NCBI GenBank assembly: GCA_037126765.1
Contig: JBBCBC010000016.1
Coordinates: 19,287,778 to 19,351,777, forward strand
From: Stenogyne calaminthoides
Lineage: Eukaryota; Streptophyta; Magnoliopsida; Lamiales; Lamiaceae
Reading direction: 5' to 3'
DNA length: 64,000 nt
Below, piece by piece: positions 41,505 through 54,637 of the stretch. The position numbers and the translations under genes are program-made. The notes under the pieces were generated by a model, which was given only the letters and a program-made list of their open reading frames with translations, was not told the origin of the DNA and did not search any database. Numbering within the stretch: position 1 is the stretch's first letter; each line of letters begins with the position of its first letter.

Positions 41505-42514
41505 ATCTATTAAAATTCATGAAGAAACTGTTTCTGTGGATGAAGAGTTTCATTCGTATTCATTAATGTCTAATGTCTCTATTAGAAAATACCTTGAAAA
41601 AGGTTATAGATATATTCATTTTGGTCTCATTCAAGTTGCTATCAAACCCCTAGTTCATATAGGTGTTGATGCTCCGGTTTATCTTGCTCTGCGTGATAAT
41701 CGGCTTAAAAGATATAAAACTTCTTTATTATCAATGATTCAAACTAATATCTGTAATGGACCAATTTATTTTAATTGTGCTCCTAACTACTCTGTAGACC
41801 TTACAGATCCTCTTATTAATGATGCTCTTATTCTTGACATGCATATTCAAGGAGATGAATTTAAGCATCTCTGCAAAAACTTTGCTATCATTTATCGAAT
41901 TCATTTTAGGGTTATGTCTTCTCAGCTTAATCCCAAATTCATCCTTAATCCTACTTCAAAAGATGAAACCGTCTTATTACAGATTGAAGCAGATAACTCT
42001 GCTATATTTGTACCTAAAAGACTTAAATGGAATGAAATAATCATTCCTAAAGAATTCCAAATTTCTAATCCTCAAATTCCGAGACGAATTGAAAAGAGAG
42101 AAATCTCTGAAATTGAAGAAGACTCGGAAGGAAGAGTTTTACTTCGATTCAATTCTTTACGTCTTAAAGAAAGACCTAAGATTAATATTCAAGAAATCAG
42201 GTCTAGAAGTTCCTTTTCTGAGGCTTCGACATCTAGACCAAATTTGTATAAATCCAACATTAATGTTGATTTTCAACGCCCCCTTCCAAGTACCTCGTAT
42301 GAAACTGTTGTTGAATCCTCAATAGGATCACCTACAGTATCTCAAATGGAAGGCGAAATAAATATGATTTTATTATCAAGATTTCTCCATCAATTTTGAA
42401 CATCTCGAAAAGAGAGTTTAATGATTGACGATGAGAAACAAAAAGGTAAGAGAATGGTTCATGAAACTTGAACAATCATCAATTGGAGGCTTCAAGAAGA
42501 ATGGATCAAATCAC
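41505..42514 (+). pseudogene. Endogenous plant pararetrovirus fragment: movement-protein-like region (5'-truncated)
   Basis: This is a non-satellite insert with an open frame to the TGA at 42397-42399. From 41536 the frame gives 287 residues, but that first codon is GTG and the same frame is open back to the junction at 41505, so no true start exists here. Residues 19-186 resemble the movement-protein domain at the front of plant pararetrovirus (Caulimoviridae) polyproteins, the 30K superfamily whose members move virus between cells. Visible hallmarks are a GYRYIHFGLIQVAIKPL block, LALRDNRL, NGPIYFN, the LD pair at residues 100-101, and the hydrophobic strand AIIYRIHFRV. Residues 187-275 form a charged, Ser-rich linker. 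Past 42399 no frame stays open. The N-terminal part is missing, and no capsid, protease or reverse transcriptase is present. Genus is not determinable. The family call is from recall of the domain pattern. Confidence 0.8.
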
Positions 42515-44990
42515 ATAAACACATCAAAGGTATTAGTTGACTATTATAATTGATATCACTAATGATAGATGGTCTCTCGTAAACACATCCAAAGGTATTA
42601 GTTGACTATTGTAATCAGAATCACTAATGGTAGATGGTCTCTCGTAAACAAATCCAAAGGTATTAGTTGACTATTGTAATCGGTATCACTAATGGAATGT
42701 CGTCTCCCGTAAAGAAATCCATAGGTATTAGTTGACTATTATAATTGGTATCACTAATGGAATGTCGTCTCTCGTAAACACATCCAAAGGTATTAGTTGA
42801 CTATTGTAAATGGTATCACTAATGGTAGATGGTCTCTCGTAAACACATCCAAAGGTATTAGTTGACTATTGTAATCAGTATCAATAATGGAATGCCGTCT
42901 CTCGTAAACACATCCAAAGATATTAGTTGACTATTGTATTGGTTTCACAAATGGTAGATGGTCTCTCGTAAACACATCCAAAGTTATTAGTTGACTATTG
43001 TATTTGGTATCACTAATGATAGATGGTCTCTCGTAAACACAAAAAAGGTATTAGTTGACTATTGTAATCGATATCACTAATGGAATGTCGTCTCTCGTAA
43101 ACACGTCCAAATGGATTAGTTGACAATTGTAATCGGTATCACTAATGGAATGTCGTCTCCCTAAACACATCCAAAGATATTAGTTTACTATTTTAATTAG
43201 TATCACTAATGGTAGATGGTCTCTCGTAAACTCATCCAAAGGTATTAGTTGACTATTGTAATCGGTATCACTAATGGAATGTCATCTCTCGTAAAGTTGA
43301 CTATTGTAATTGATATCACTAATTGAATGTCGTCTCTCGTAAACACATCCATAGGTATTAGTTGACTATTAAAATTGGTATCACTAATGGAATGTCGTCT
43401 CTGGTAAACACAACCAAAGGTATTAGTTGACTATTGTAATCGGTATCACTAATGGAGTGTCGTTTTTTTGTAAACATATCCAAAGGTATTAGTTGACCAT
43501 TGTAACCGGTATCACTAATGGAATGTCGTCTCTTGTAAACACATCCAAAGGTATTAGTTGACTATTTTAATTGGTATCACTAATGGTCTATAGGCTCTCG
43601 TAAACACATCCAAAAGTATTAGTTGACTATTGTTATCGGTATCACTAACAGAATGTCATCTCTCGGAAACACAACCAAAGTTATTAGTTGACAATTGTAA
43701 TTGGTATCACTAATGGAATGTTGTCTCTTGTAAACACATCCAAAGGTATTAGTTGACTATTATAATCGGTATCACTAATGGAAAGTCGTCACTCGTAAAC
43801 ACATCCAAAGTTATTCGTTTACTATTATAATCGGTATCACTAATGGAATGTCGTCTCTCGTAATCATATCCAAAGGTATTAGTTTACTATTGTAATTGGT
43901 ATCACTAATAGTAGATGGTCTCTCGTAAACACATCCAAAGATATTAGTTGACTATTGTAATCGGTATCACTAATCGAATGTCGTCTCTCGTAAACACGTC
44001 CAAGAGTATTAGTTGACTATTGTATTCTGTATCACTAATGGAATGTCGTCTCTCATAAACACATCCAAAGGTATAAGTTGACTATTGTAATCGATATCAC
44101 TAATGGAATGTCGTCTCTCGTAAACACGTCCAAATGTATTAGTTGACAATTGTAATCGGTATCACTAATGGAATGTCGTCTCCCTAAACACATCCAAAGA
44201 TATTAGTTTACTATTTTAATTAGTATCACTAATAGTAGATGGTCTCTCGTAAACTCATCCAAAGGTATTAGTTGACTATTGTAAACGGTATCACTAATGG
44301 AATGTCATCTCTCGTAAAGTTGACTATTGTAATTGATATCACTAATTGAATGTCGTCTCTCGTAAACACATCCATAGGTATTAGTTGACTATTAAAATTG
44401 GTATCACTAATGGAATGTCGTCTCTGGTAAACACAACCAAAGGTATTAGTTGACTATTGTAATCGGTATCACTAATGGAGTGTCGTCTTTTTGTAAACAC
44501 ATCCAAAGGTATTAGTTGATTATTGTAACCGGTATCACTAATGGAATGTCGTCTCTCGTAAACACATCCAAAGTTATTTGTTGACCATTTTAATTGGTAT
44601 CACTAATGGTCGATGGGCTCTCGTAATTACATCCAAAGGTATTAGTTGACTATTGTAATCGGTATCACTAACGGAATGTCCTCTCTCGAAAACACAACCA
44701 AAGGTAAATGGAATGTCGTCTCTCGTAAACACATCTAAAGTTATTAGTTAACTATTATAATCGATATCACTAATGGAATATCGTCTCTCGTAATCACATC
44801 CAAAGGTATTAGTTGACTATTGTAATTGTTATCACTAATAGTAGATGGTCTCTCGTAAACACATCCAAAGATATTAGTTGACTATTGTAATTGGTATTAC
44901 TAATGGTAGATGGTCCTCGTAAACACATCCAAAGCTATTAGTTGACTATTGTATTTGGAATCACTATTGGAATATCGTCTCTCGAAAACA
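42515..44990 (-). repeat. 65-bp satellite array, - orientation, right of virus fragment
   Basis: The satellite resumes at ATAAACACATCAAAGG directly after the viral insert, in the same orientation as before it. Units differ in detail from the left array: CACAACCAAAGG, CACGTCCAAA, GTCTCCCTAAACAC, and truncated units with CGTAAAGTTGACTATTG. A 1,023-bp duplication lies inside (see next entry). The array ends in an inverted junction near 44990. No gene is present. Confidence 0.95.
43090..44560 (-). repeat. Satellite segment duplicated with 1,023-bp offset
   Basis: Three rare unit types recur in the same order at one fixed offset: GTCTCCCTAAACACATCC (43155 and 44178), the truncated unit GTAAAGTTGACTATTG (43291 and 44314), and GGTAAACACAACCAAAGG (43403 and 44426). 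The offset is 1,023 bp each time. The duplicated part covers roughly 43090-43540 and 44113-44560. The offset is not a whole multiple of 65 because the period contains truncated units. The few differences between copies suggest a recent event. Confidence 0.85.
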
Positions 44991-45285
44991 CATTAATTGT
45001 ATGTGTTTACGATTACAAGAGTCAACTATTAGTGATACCAATTTACAATAGTCAACTAATTTATAATTTATAATTTACTATTATAATTTACAATAGTGAT
45101 TAATTGTATGTGTTTACTATTAGTGATACCAAATTACAATAGTCAACTAATACCTTTGTATGTGTTTACGAGAGACCATCCAAAGGTATTAGTTGACTAT
45201 TGTAATTGGTATTACTAATGGTTCGTAAATACATCCAATGGTATTAGTTGACTATTGTAATCGGTATCACTAATGAAATGTCGTC
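44991..45285. repeat. Inversion complex between - and + satellite arrays
   Basis: Orientation changes several times within 300 bp. At about 44985-45010 the - array meets + sequence through AAACACAT-TAATTGT-ATGTGTTT, an 8-bp inverted repeat with a 7-bp spacer. An AT-rich scrambled stretch with repeated ATAATTTA follows (45055-45100), then + sequence to about 45178. A - piece runs from 45181 to 45285 and includes a 55-bp deleted unit. The + array then starts at GTCAACTAATACC. The +/- join at 45178-45181 (GAGAGACCATCCAAAGGTA) reappears at about 55198-55211. No gene is present. Confidence 0.85.
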
Positions 45286-47919
45286 GTCAACTAATACCTT
45301 TGGATGTGTTTACGAGAGACGACATTCCATTAGTGATATCGTTTACAATAGTCAACTAATACCTTTGGATGTGGTTACGAGAGACCATCTACCATTAGTG
45401 ATACCAATTACAATACTCAACTAATACCTTTGGATGTGTTTACGAGAGACGACATTCAATTAGTGATACCGAATTAAAATAGTTAATTAATTCCTTTTGA
45501 TGTGTTTACGACAAACGACATTTCATTAGTGATACCGATTACAATAATAAACTAATAGAAATACCAATTACATTAGTCAACTAATATATTTGGATGTTTT
45601 TATAAGAGACCATCTACCATTAGTGATACCAATTACAATAGTCAAAGAATACCTTTGGATGTGTTTTCGACAGACGACGTTCCATTAGTGATACCGATTA
45701 CAATAGCTAACTAATACCTTTGGATGTGTTGTAAGAGAGACCATCTACCATTAGTGATACCAATTACAATAGTCAACTAATACCTTTTGGATGTGTTTAT
45801 TTAGAGACAACATTTCATTAGTTATATCGAATTACAATATTCAACTAATACCTTTGGAAGTGTTTACGAGAGACCATCTACCATGAGTGATACCAATTAC
45901 ATTAGTCAACTAATACCTTTTGATGTGTTTACAAGAGACGACATTCCATTAGTGATACCGATTACAATAGTCAACTAATACCATTTGATGTATTTACGAA
46001 CCATTAGTAATACCAATTACAATAGTTAACTAATATCTTTGTATGAGTTTATGATAGACCGTCTACCATTAGTGATACCAATTACAATAGTCAATTAATA
46101 CTTTTGAATTTGTTTTTGAGAGACGACATTCCATTAGTGTTATCGATTACAATAGTCAACTAATACCTTTGTATGTGTTTTCATTTAGAGACCATCTACC
46201 ATTAACGATACCAATTACAACAGTCAACTAATACCTTTGGATGTGTTTTCGAGACACGACATTCCATTAGTGAAACCGATTACAATAGTCAACTAATACC
46301 TTTGGATGTGTTTAAGAGAGAAGACATTCCATTAGTGATACTGATTACCATAGTCAACTAATACATTTGGATGTGTTTACAAGAGACCATCTACCATTAG
46401 TGATACCGATTACAATACTCAAATAATATCTTTGTATGTGTTTACGAGTGACGACATTCCATTAGTGATACCGAATTACAATAGTCAACTAATACCTTTG
46501 GATGTGTTTACGAGAGACAACATTCCATTAGTGATACCGAATTACAATAGTCAACTAATACCTTTGGATATGTTTATGAGAGATGACATTCCATTAGTTT
46601 ATATCGATTACAATAGTCAACTAATACCTTTAGATGTGTTTACGAGAGACCATCTTTCACTAGTGATACCAATAACAATAGTCAACTAATACTTTTGGAT
46701 GTGTTTTCGAGAGACGACATTTCATTAGTGATACCGATTACAATAGTCAACTAGTACCTTTGGATGTGTTCACGAGAGACCATCTACCATTAGTGATACC
46801 AATTACAATAGTCAACTAATAAATTTGGATGTGTTTATGAGATACTACATTCCATTAGTGATACCAATTACAATAGTCAACTAATACCTTTGGATGTGTT
46901 CGAGAGACCATCTACCATTAGTGATATCGATTACAATAATAAACTAATACCTTTATATGTGTTTACGAGAGACGACATTCCATTAGTGATACCGAATTAC
47001 AATAGTCAACTAATACCTTTGGATGTGTTTATGAGAGACGACATTCCATTAGTGATATCTATTACAATAGTTAACTAATACCTTTGGATGTCTTTACGAG
47101 AGACCATCTACCATTATTGTCACCAATTACAATACTCAACTAATACCTTTAGATGTGTTTATGAGAGACAACTTTCCATTAGTGATACCAAATTAAAATA
47201 GTAAACTAATACCTTTGAATGTGTTTGCGAGAGACGACATTCCATTAGAAATACCGATTACAATAATAAACTAATACCTTTGGATTTGTTTACGTGATAC
47301 CATCTACCATGAGTGATACCAACTACAATAGTCAACTAATATCTTTTGAAATGTTTACGCGAGACAATATTCCATTAGTGATACCGATTACAATAGTCAA
47401 CTAATACCATTGGATGTATTTACGAACCAATAGAAATACCAATTACAATAGTCAACTAATATCTTTGGATGTGTTTATAAGAGACCATCTACCATTAGTG
47501 ATACCAATTAGAATAGTCAACGAATACCTTTGGATGTGTATTAAGAGAGACCATCTGCCATTAGTGATACCAATTACAATAGTCAACTAATACCTTTGGA
47601 TGTGTTTACGAGAGACAACATTCCATTAGTTATATCGAATTACAATAGTCAACTAATACCTTTGGATGTGTTTACGAGAGACGACATTCCATTAGTGATA
47701 CTGATTACAATAATAAACTAATACCTTTGGATGTGTTTACGAGAGACCATCTACCATGAGTGACACCAATTACAATAGTCAACTAATACCTTTTGATTTA
47801 TTTACAAGAGAAGACATTCCATTAGTGATACCGATTACAATAGTCAACTAATACCATTGGATGTATTTACGAACCATTTGTAATACCAATTACAATAGTC
47901 AACTAATACCTTTGAATGT

Positions 47920-50900
47920 GTTTATGAGAGACCATCTACCATTAGTGATACCAATTACAATAGTCAACTAATACCTTTGGATGTATTTTTGAAAGTCCAC
48001 ATTCCATTAGTGTTACCGATTACAATAGTCAACTAATACCTTTGGATATGTTTACGAGAGACCATCTACCATTAGTGATACCAATTACAATAGTCAACTA
48101 ATACCTATGGATGTGTTTTCGAGAGATGACATTCCATTAGTGAAACCGATTACAATAGTCAACTAATACCTTTGGATGTGTTTACGAGACACCATCTACC
48201 ATTAGTGATACCAATTACAATAGTCAAGTAATACATTTGGATGTGTATGAGAGACGACATTCCATTAGTGATACCGATTACAATAGTCATCTAATATCTT
48301 TGGATGTGTTTACGAGAGACCATCTACCATTATTGATACCAATTACAATAGTCAACTAATACCTTTGGATGTGTTTTCGAGAGACGACATTCCATTAGTG
48401 AAACCGATTACAATAGTCAACTAATACCTTTGGATGTGTTTACGAGACACCATCTACCATTAGTGATACCAATTACAATAGTCAACTAATACATTTGGAT
48501 GTGTATGAGAGACGACATTCCATTAGTGATACCGATTACAATAGTCAACTAATACCTTTGGATGTGTTTATTTAGAGACCAACTACCATTAGTGATACCA
48601 ATTACAATAGTCAACTAATACCTTTGGATGTGTTTTACGAGAGGCGACATTCCATTAGTGATGCGAATTACAATAGTCAACTAATACCTTTGGATGTGTT
48701 TTAGAGACAACATTCCATTAGTGATGGAATTACACAATAATAAACTAATACCCTTGGATGTGTTTACGAGATACTATCTACCATGAGTGATACCAATTAC
48801 AATAGTAAACTAATACCTTTTGATAAGTTTATGAGAGACGACATTCCATTAGTGATACCGATTACAATAGTCAACTAATACAATTGGATGTGTTTACAAG
48901 AGAAGACATTCCATTAGTGATACCGATTACAATAATAAACTAATACCTTTGGATGTGTTTACGAGAGACCATCTACCATGAGTGATACCAATTACAATAG
49001 TCAACTAATACCATTTGATGTGTTTACAAGAGACGACATTCCATTAGTGATACCGATTACAATAGTCAACTAATACCATGTGATGTATTTACGAACCATT
49101 AGTAATACCAATTACAATAGTCAACTAATCTTTGTATGTGTTTATGAGAGACCATCTACCATTAGTAATGCCAATTACAATAGTCAACTAATACCTTTGG
49201 ATGTATTATTGAGAGACCACATTCCATTAGTGTTACCGATTACAATAGTTAACTAATACCTTTGGATGTGTTTACGAGAGACCATCTACAATTAGTGATA
49301 CTAATTATAATAGTCAACTAATACCTTTAGATGTGTTTTTGAGAGACGACATTCCATTAGTGAAACCGATTACAATAGTCAACTAATACATTTGGATGTG
49401 TTTACGAGAGACCATCTACCATTAGTGATACCGATTACAATACTCAAATAATACCTTTCTATGTGTTTACGAGAGATGACATTCCATAAGTGATACCGAA
49501 TTACAATAGTCAACTAATAACTTTGGATGTGTTTACGAGAGACAACATTCCATTAGTGATACCTAATTACAATAGTCAACTAATACCTTTGGATGTGTTT
49601 GCGAGAGACCATCTACCATTAGTGATACCAAATACAATAGTCAACTAATACCTTTGGATGTGTTTTCGAGATACGAAATTTCATTAGTGATACCGATTAC
49701 AATAGTCAACTAATACCTTTGGATGTGTTTACGAGAGACCATCTACTATTAGTAATACCATTTACAATAGTCAAATAATAAATTTGGATGTGTTTATGAG
49801 AGACTACATTCCATTAGTGATACCAATTACAATAGTCAACTAATACCTTTGGATGTGTTCGAGAGACCATCTACCATTAGTGATATCGATTACAATAATC
49901 AACTAATACCTTTGTATGTGTTTACGAGAGACGACATTTCATTAGTGATACCACATTACAATAGTCAACTAATACCTTTCGATGTGTTTAAGAGAGACAA
50001 CATTCCATAAGGGATACCGAATTACAATAGTCAACTAATACCTTTGGATGTGTTTACGAGAGACGAAATTCCATTAGTGATATCGTTTACAATAGTTAAC
50101 TAATACCTTTGGATGTGGTTACGGAGACCATCTACCCTTAGTGATACCAATTAAAATACTCAACTAATACCTTTGGATGTGTTTACAAGAGACGACATTC
50201 CATTAGTGATACCGAATTAAAATAGTTAACTAATTCCTTTTGATGTGTTTATGACAGACGACATTTCATTAGTGATACCGATTATAATAATAAACTAATA
50301 GAAATACCAATTACAATAGAAATACCAATTACATTAGTCAACTAATATATTTGGATGTTTTAATAAGAGACCATCTACCATTAGTGATACCAATTACAAT
50401 AGTCAACGAATACCTTTGGACGTGTTTTCGACAGACGACGTTCCATTAGTGATGCCGATTACAATAGTCAACTAATACCTTTGGATGTGTTGTAAGAGAG
50501 ACCATCTACCATTAGTGATACCAATTACAATAGTCAACTAATACCTTTGGATGTGTTTACGAGAGACAACATTTCATTAGTTATATCGAATTACAATATT
50601 CAACCAATACCTTTGGAAGTGTTTATGAGAGACCATCTACCATGAGTGATACCAATTACAATAGTCAATTAATACCTTTTGATGTGTTTACAAGAGACGA
50701 CATTCCATTAGTGATACCGATTACAATAGTCAACTAATACCATTTGATGTATTTACGAACCGTTAGTAATATCAATTACAATAGTCAACTAATATCTTTG
50801 TATGTGTTTATGAGAGACCATCTACCATTAGTGATACCAATTACAATAGTCAACTAATACCTTTGGATGTGTTTTTGAGAGACGACATTCCATTAGTGTT

Positions 50901-51065
50901 ATCGATTACAATAGTCAACTAATACCTTTGTATGTGTTTACGAGAGACCATCTACCATTAACGATACCAATTACAATAGTCAACTAATACCTTTGGATGT
51001 GTTTTCGAGAGATGACATTCCATTAGTGAAACCGATTACAATAGTCAACTAATACCTTTGGATGT
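47920..51065 (+). repeat. 3,146-bp tandem duplication, copy 1
   Basis: Every rare marker in this stretch recurs 3,146 bp downstream: ATGTATTTTTGAAAGTCCAC (47981 and 51127), TATTTACGAACC (49086 and 52232), GATGTGTTTAAGAGAGAC (49981 and 53127), and GGTTACGGAGACC (50117 and 53263). By eye the copies are almost identical over most of their length, so this is probably a very recent duplication or a collapsed and re-expanded assembly path. Boundaries are approximate because the flanks are satellite too. A 258-bp sub-duplication of the GAGACACCATC / GTGTATGAGAGACG units sits inside (48188 and 48446). Confidence 0.88.
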
Positions 51066-54000
51066 GTTTATGAGAGACCATCTACCATTAGTGATACCAA
51101 TTACAATAGTCAACTAATACCTTTGGATGTATTTTTGAAAGTCCACATTCCATTAGTGTTACCGATTACAATAGTCAACTAATACCTTTGGATATGTTTA
51201 CGAGAGACCATCTACCATTAGTGATACCAATTACAATAGTCAACTAATACCTATGGATGTGTTTTCGAGAGATGACATTCCATTAGTGAAACCGATTACA
51301 ATAGTCAACTAATACCTTTGGATGTGTTTACGAGACACCATCTACCATTAGTGATACCAATTACAATAGTCAAGTAATACATTTGGATGTGTATGAGAGA
51401 CGACATTCCATTAGTGATACCGATTACAATAGTCATCTAATATCTTTGGATGTGTTTACGAGAGACCATCTACCATTATTGATACCAATTACAATAGTCA
51501 ACTAATACCTTTGGATGTGTTTTCGAGAGACGACATTCCATTAGTGAAACCGATTACAATAGTCAACTAATACCTTTGGATGTGTTTACGAGACACCATC
51601 TACCATTAGTGATACCAATTACAATAGTCAACTAATACATTTGGATGTGTATGAGAGACGACATTCCATTAGTGATACCGATTACAATAGTCAACTAATA
51701 CCTTTGGATGTGTTTACGAGAGACCAACTACCATTAGTGATACCAATTACAATAGTCAACTAATACCTTTGGATGTGTTTACGAGAGACGACATTCCATT
51801 AGTGATACCGAATTACAATAGTCAACTAATACCTTTGGATGTGTTTACGAGAGACAACATTCCATTAGTGATACCGATTACAATAATAAACTAATACCCT
51901 TGGATGTGTTTACGAGATACTATCTACCATGAGTGATACCAATTACAATAGTAAACTAATACCTTTTGATAAGTTTATGAGAGACGACATTCCATTAGTG
52001 ATACCGATTACAATAGTCAACTAATACAATTGGATGTGTTTACAAGAGAAGACATTCCATTAGTGATACCGATTACAATAATAAACTAATACCTTTGGAT
52101 GTGTTTACGAGAGACCATCTACCATGAGTGATACCAATTACAATAGTCAACTAATACCATTTGATGTGTTTACAAGAGACGACATTCCATTAGTGATACC
52201 GATTACAATAGTCAACTAATACCATGTGATGTATTTACGAACCATTAGTAATACCAATTACAATAGTCAACTAATCTTTGTATGTGTTTATGAGAGACCA
52301 TCTACCATTAGTAATGCCAATTACAATAGTCAACTAATACCTTTGGATGTATTATTGAGAGACCACATTCCATTAGTGTTACCGATTACAATAGTTAACT
52401 AATACCTTTGGATGTGTTTACGAGAGACCATCTACAATTAGTGATACTAATTATAATAGTCAACTAATACCTTTAGATGTGTTTTTGAGAGACGACATTC
52501 CATTAGTGAAACCGATTACAATAGTCAACTAATACATTTGGATGTGTTTACGAGAGACCATCTACCATTAGTGATACCGATTACAATACTCAAATAATAC
52601 CTTTCTATGTGTTTACGAGAGATGACATTCCATAAGTGATACCGAATTACAATAGTCAACTAATAACTTTGGATGTGTTTACGAGAGACAACATTCCATT
52701 AGTGATACCTAATTACAATAGTCAACTAATACCTTTGGATGTGTTTGCTAGAGACCATCTACCATTAGTGATACCAAATACAATAGTCAACTAATACCTT
52801 TGGATGTGTTTTCGAGATACGAAATTTCATTAGTGATACCGATTACAATAGTCAACTAATACCTTTGGATGTGTTTACGAGAGACCATCTACTATTAGTA
52901 ATACCATTTACAATAGTCAAATAATAAATTTGGATGTGTTTATGAGAGACTACATTCCATTAGTGATACCAATTACAATAGTCAACTAATACCTTTGGAT
53001 GTGTTCGAGAGACCATCTACCATTAGTGATATCGATTACAATAATCAACTAATACCTTTGTATGTGTTTACGAGAGACGACATTTCATTAGTGATACCAC
53101 ATTACAATAGTCAACTAATACCTTTCGATGTGTTTAAGAGAGACAACATTCCATAAGGGATACCGAATTACAATAGTCAACTAATACCTTTGGATGTGTT
53201 TACGAGAGACGAAATTCCATTAGTGATATCGTTTACAATAGTTAACTAATACCTTTGGATGTGGTTACGGAGACCATCTACCCTTAGTGATACCAATTAA
53301 AATACTCAACTAATACCTTTGGATGTGTTTACAAGAGACGACATTCCATTAGTAAATGATACGAATTAAAATAGTTAACTAATTAATTCCTTTTGATGTG
53401 TTTATGATGGACGACATTTCATTAGTGATATCTTTTAAAATTATAATAATAAACTAATAGAAATACCAATTACAATAGAAATACCAATTACATTAGTCAA
53501 CTAATATATTTGGATGTTTTAATAAGAGACCATCTACCATTAGTGATACCAATTACAATAGTCAACGAATACCTTTGGACGTGTTTTCGACAGACGACGT
53601 TCCATTAGTGATGCCGATTACAATAGTCAACTAATACCTTTGGATGTGTTGTAAGAGAGACCATCTACCATTAGTGATACCAATTACAATAGTCAACTAA
53701 TACCTTTGGATGTGTTTACGAGAGACAACATTTCATTAGTTATATCGAATTACAATATTCAACCAATACCTTTGGAAGTGTTTATGAGAGACCATCTACC
53801 ATGAGTGATACCAATTACAATAGTCAATTAATACCTTTTGATGTGTTTACAAGAGACGACATTCCATTAGTGATACCGATTACAATAGTCAACTAATACC
53901 ATTTGATGTATTTACGAACCGTTAGTAATATCAATTACAATAGTCAACTAATATCTTTGTATGTGTTTATGAGAGACCATCTACCATTAGTGATACCAAT

Positions 54001-54225
54001 TACAATAGTCAATTAATACCTTTGAATGTGTTTTTGAGAGACGACATTCCATTAGTGTTATCGATTACAATAGTCAACTAATACCTTTGAATGTGTTTAC
54101 GAGAGACCATCTACCATTAACGATACCAATTACAATAGTCAACTATTACCTTTGGATGTGTTTTCGAGAGATGACATTCCATTAGTGAAACCGATTACAA
54201 TAGTCAACTAATACCTTTGGATGTG
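51066..54225 (+). repeat. 3,146-bp tandem duplication, copy 2
   Basis: This is the partner of 47920-51065. The offset is constant at 3,146 bp up to 53263 and about 13 bp larger by 53909. The extra bases come from small insertions at about 53353-53450 (for example CATTAGTAAATGATACG and AACTAATTAATTCC), where copy 2 is suddenly much noisier than copy 1. Similarity is lost after about 54225, where copy 2 runs into units with GTCTAATAATACATTTGG. Confidence 0.88.
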
Positions 54226-54637
54226 TTTATGAGACACCATCTACCATTAGTTATACCAATTACAATAGTCTAATAATACATTTGGATGTGTATGAGAGAC
54301 GACATTCCATTAGTGATACCGATTACAATAGTCAACTAATACCTTTGGATTTGGTTATGAGAGACCATCTACCATTAGTGATACCAATTACAATAGTCAA
54401 CTAATACCTTTGGATGTGTTTACGAGAGACAACATTTCATTAGTTATATCGAATTACAATATTCAACCAATACCTTTGGAAGTGTTTATGAGAGACCATC
54501 TACCATGAGTGATACCAATTACAATAGTCAACTAATACCTTTGGATGTGTTTACGAGAGACGACATTCCATTAGTGATACCGAATTACAATAGTCAACTA
54601 ATACCTTTGGATGTGTTTACGAGAGACAACCATTACA

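Larger units (their letters stand above)
45286..54637 (+). repeat. 65-bp satellite array, + orientation, regular A/B dimers
   Basis: This is a clean + array with good A/B alternation. Marker units include 55-bp deleted units at about 45991, 47417, 47864, 49086, 50750, 52232 and 53909 (TATTTACGAACC in place of TTTACGAGAGACCATC), and units with AATAGAAATACCAATTAC at about 45556, 50300 and 53460. The segment at 45340-45640 resembles 50085-50390 with more changes, so it looks like an older copy of the same higher-order block. The 3,146-bp tandem duplication at 47920-54225 lies inside. The array ends at the second virus fragment. No gene is present. Confidence 0.96.

Noticed and set aside
41819..42325. 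Alternative-frame ORFs at 41819-42040 and 42089-42325
   Set aside because: They overlap the movement-protein-like frame in another phase and show no domain. They are shadows of it.
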